A DNA stretch of 64,000 nt from Verrucomicrobiota bacterium. Its GTDB lineage: Bacteria; Verrucomicrobiota; Verrucomicrobiia; Opitutales; Opitutaceae. Under the pieces are notes generated by a model that did no database searches, was not told the DNA's origin, and saw only the letters and a program-made list of their open reading frames with translations. The number at the start of each line of letters is the position of its first letter. Position 1 is the stretch's first letter. The stretch is taken from NCBI GenBank assembly GCA_023399155.1, contig JAEWQP010000002.1, positions 186,001-250,000 on the forward strand, given 5' to 3'. Both the position numbers and the translations under genes were made by a program. This document shows, one piece after another, positions 61,571-64,000 of this stretch.

Positions 61571-63985
61571 CTACTCGGAACGCAGGGACTCGAGAGGATC
61601 CACCTGGGTGGCGCGGCGCGCGGGGACCAGGCAGGCCAGCAGCGCGACGGCGACGAGGACGGCGGATACGAGCGCGAGCGCGGCGAAGTCCAGCCCGACG
61701 AGCCGCGGCATGATCGAGCCGAGCACGCGCATGAGCGCGATCGCCCCTCCCAACCCGAGCACGAGGCCCACGCCTGTCAGCACCAGGCCGAGGCGAAGGA
61801 CGAGGCGAAACACGTCCGAGGGCAGGGCGCCGAGGGCAAGCCGGATGCCGAACTCGCCCGTGCGCTGGGCCACGATGTTCGCGACCACACCGTAGATGCC
61901 GAGGGCGGCGAGCGCCAGGCCGAGGGCGGCGAAAAAGCCGAGCGTCTTCGCCGTGAGGCGCAGGTTGTGTTGCGCGCCTTCAATCTGCTGCGGGACCGTC
62001 GCGATCCAGTCGGCCGGCATCTCCGGGTCGACCTCCTCGACGGCGCGGCGGAACGGTTCGATCAATGTCTCAGGATTCTCGCTACGCACCACGAGGTGGA
62101 CCCAGCCCCAGGGCTCGTGCACCAGGGGCTTGTAGACGACGAGCCGCGTGGCGGGCGGGCGCACGCTGGCGGCGCTCTCGACATCGCGGACCACGCCGAT
62201 CACCTCGGCCCAGAACGGGATGCCGCTGTCCATGCTGCACAGGCGCTGACCCACGGCGCTGCGGCCGGGCCAGAGCTGGCGCGCCAGCGACTCGTTGACC
62301 ACGATCACGCGTCGATCGTCGGCCTTGATGTCCTCCGGGAAGAGGCTCCCCTCCACGAGATCGATGCCCACCGTCGAAAAGTACCCGGACGTGGTCATGA
62401 CGTGAAACGCGGACGGAAGATTCTCCGCCGAACCGGGGGCCTGTCCCTCGACGAGGACCTGGCGCTCGCCGTTGTAGTCGAAGATCGGCAGCGACGTGGC
62501 GATGGCCGCGCGCTCCACCCCCGGGATCGCGGCCAGCCGCGTCTCCAGTCGGCGGTAGAACGCGATGCGCGCCGCGTCATTGTCGATTCGCGCCTCGGGC
62601 ACCGGAAGCGTGCCGGAAACGATGCGGTCGGCGTCCCAGCCGCTGTCGCGTTCGAGAAACTTCGCGAAGCTGCGCTGCATCACGCCCGCGCCGCCGAGCA
62701 TGGCGACCGCGAGCGAGATCTCGATCACCACGAGCGCCTGGCGGAGGCGCTGGTGTCCCCTGCCGGTGGTGCTGCCGCGCGCCTGGCCCTTGAGCACGGT
62801 GTTCACGTTGGCGCGCGAGGCCATCAGGGCGGGTATCATCCCGAAGAGTACGCCCGTCAGCAGTGCCACGCCGGCCGTGACCGCCAGGACCGGGCCGTCG
62901 AGCGCGACGTCGAGCCCCGTGGTTCCCGGGAATTGAAACCGCTGCTCGATCGTGGTGTTGATCACGTGGGCCACGGCCAGGCCGAGCGCCGTGCCGCCCG
63001 CGACAAGGAGCAGGCTCTCGCCCACCTGCCGCAGCACGAGCCGCGCGCGGGAGGCGCCGAGCGCGGCGCGAATCGCGAGGTCGCGCGCCCCGGCGGTGGC
63101 GCGAGCCAGCTGCAGGTTCGCGAGGTTGGCGCATGCGATGAGGAGCACGAACGCCGAGATGCCGAGGAGCATCCATGAGGTGCGCCGGCCGGTGTCATCC
63201 ACCTGCGCCTCCTGGAGGGGGAGCACGCGGTAGCGAAATCCTCCATACGTCTGGGGATGGCTGCGCGCCTGGTCGGCGACCAGCGTGGCCAGCGTCCCGG
63301 CGAGCTGCGGTGCCGATGCATCCGGCCGCAGTTTACCGATCAGCTGGAACATCCGGTAATCGCGCCAGTCCAGCTGCTCCTTCGTGTAGGCGAGGGGGCG
63401 CCAGAACTGCGTGTTTCGCCAGAGTGCCGGGTAGTCGAAACCGGGCGGCATCACGCCGATGATCTCCACCGGCACGCCGTCGAGCCGGAGCGCGCGGCCG
63501 AGCACATCGGGACGCCCGCCATAGCGGGATTGCCAGAGGTGATGGCTGATCACGATCACGCCGTTGCGGCCCGGCTGGGCCTCTTCCGCGGTGAACGGGC
63601 GGCCGAGCATCGGCTCCATGCCGAAGGTGCTGAACATGCTGGCGCTCGCGAGCATGCCGTGGAGGCGCTCGGTGGGCCGGCCCTGCTCGGAGGCGACAAA
63701 CCGCGAGGCGCCCAGGACGGCAAGGGTTTCGAAGGCGCCCGCGCGTTCGCTGATCTCGCGCACCTCGATGGCCGAGAACGTGTCGACCCGTCCGGTCGGC
63801 GCGGTGCCGATGACCTGCACCAGGCGCTCGGCATCCGCGTAGGGCGCGCTGCGGAAGAGCAGCGCCTGCACGAGGCTGACCATCGACGTGTTGACGCCGA
63901 TGCCGAGTGCGAGCGTGAGCAGGGCGATGCTGGTGAATCCCGGCGAGCGGGCGAGGGAGCGTAGCGCGAGGCGCAGGGCGTGCAT
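61571..63985 (-). CDS. MacB/FtsX-type ABC permease with duplicated domains (ADOP-like)
   Basis: The 804-residue product has an N-terminal start typical of this family (LRLALRSLARSPGFTSIALL, then TLALGIGVNTSMV). It has a MacB periplasmic core, four central helices around LLIACANLANLQLARATA and PALMASRANVN, a second periplasmic core, and four C-terminal helices ending TQVDPLESLRSE. This duplicated single-chain form, usually without an adjacent ATPase gene, is known as the acidobacterial duplicated orphan permease type. It would work with an ABC ATPase encoded elsewhere, exporting or extracting an envelope substrate. The gene begins 15 bases from the right edge, so what lies upstream is unseen. 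Confidence 0.9.
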   Translation of the reverse strand: MHALRLALRSLARSPGFTSIALLTLALGIGVNTSMVSLVQALLFRSAPYADAERLVQVIGTAPTGRVDTFSAIEVREISERAGAFETLAVLGASRFVASEQGRPTERLHGMLASASMFSTFGMEPMLGRPFTAEEAQPGRNGVIVISHHLWQSRYGGRPDVLGRALRLDGVPVEIIGVMPPGFDYPALWRNTQFWRPLAYTKEQLDWRDYRMFQLIGKLRPDASAPQLAGTLATLVADQARSHPQTYGGFRYRVLPLQEAQVDDTGRRTSWMLLGISAFVLLIACANLANLQLARATAGARDLAIRAALGASRARLVLRQVGESLLLVAGGTALGLAVAHVINTTIEQRFQFPGTTGLDVALDGPVLAVTAGVALLTGVLFGMIPALMASRANVNTVLKGQARGSTTGRGHQRLRQALVVIEISLAVAMLGGAGVMQRSFAKFLERDSGWDADRIVSGTLPVPEARIDNDAARIAFYRRLETRLAAIPGVERAAIATSLPIFDYNGERQVLVEGQAPGSAENLPSAFHVMTTSGYFSTVGIDLVEGSLFPEDIKADDRRVIVVNESLARQLWPGRSAVGQRLCSMDSGIPFWAEVIGVVRDVESAASVRPPATRLVVYKPLVHEPWGWVHLVVRSENPETLIEPFRRAVEEVDPEMPADWIATVPQQIEGAQHNLRLTAKTLGFFAALGLALAALGIYGVVANIVAQRTGEFGIRLALGALPSDVFRLVLRLGLVLTGVGLVLGLGGAIALMRVLGSIMPRLVGLDFAALALVSAVLVAVALLACLVPARRATQVDPLESLRSE

Positions 63986-64000
63986 GTCAGGGAGTATTAA

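Overview
The window is high-GC bacterial chromosome with no rRNA, tRNA, CRISPR array, insertion sequence or prophage that I can recognise. The gene mix suggests a Gram-negative, aerobic, polysaccharide-degrading member of the Verrucomicrobiota, most likely close to Opitutaceae. It includes pseudopilin genes, large periplasmic-propeller hybrid kinases, DUF1080, GH3, GH127, CE15 and sialate-esterase-like enzymes, a CHRD protein and a TonB2/TtpC-type energising cluster. This placement is an inference from gene content; no marker gene was aligned.

Left third (1-22.5 kb). It opens with three minus-strand pseudopilin-like genes, the last running off the left edge. Next come a NarL/NarX-type two-component pair, metG, an isochorismate synthase and a 1358-residue propeller hybrid kinase. 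These are followed by a TauE/SafE permease, a Tat-exported metallo-beta-lactamase-fold protein, a 57-residue two-cluster ferredoxin, a LysE-type exporter, a DUF1080 protein, a DUF1232 protein, a small exported protein with a clear terminator, a CPA2 antiporter and monomeric isocitrate dehydrogenase. The region upstream of the dehydrogenase is rich in short inverted repeats.

Middle (22.6-47.4 kb). A second propeller hybrid kinase lies directly downstream of a GH3 glycosidase with a PA14 insert. Then come an OPT transporter, a secreted RidA-like protein, a subtilisin-like protease, and a small exported membrane protein paired with a C39-like lipoprotein peptidase. A predicted HTH-UbiB/ABC1 fusion kinase follows. 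A DeoR repressor faces a HAD phosphatase and a SemiSWEET transporter across a palindrome. The segment ends with a glycan-trimming group: sialate O-acetylesterase-like, GH127, an esterase, a SugE-type SMR pump and a CE15 glucuronoyl esterase.

Right third (47.5-64 kb). A small Cys/His-rich protein and a PAS/GAF hybrid kinase coupled to a family-3 solute-binding protein form one minus-strand group. A two-domain CHRD protein follows. Then a seven-gene minus-strand operon (DUF3450, TtpC-like ExbB, ExbB, ExbD, TonB, TPR protein, unknown exported protein) appears to supply energy for outer-membrane uptake. An FtsX/MacB-type permease closes the window.

The genes fit a life of sensing, trimming and importing plant- or algal-type glycans: envelope sensors with sugar-sensor-like propellers, secreted de-esterifying and glycosidic enzymes, and TonB energisation. 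Many neighbours share 4-base ATGA stop/start overlaps, which supports several of the start-site choices. Long open frames opposite the real genes are common because of the base composition and were left out.
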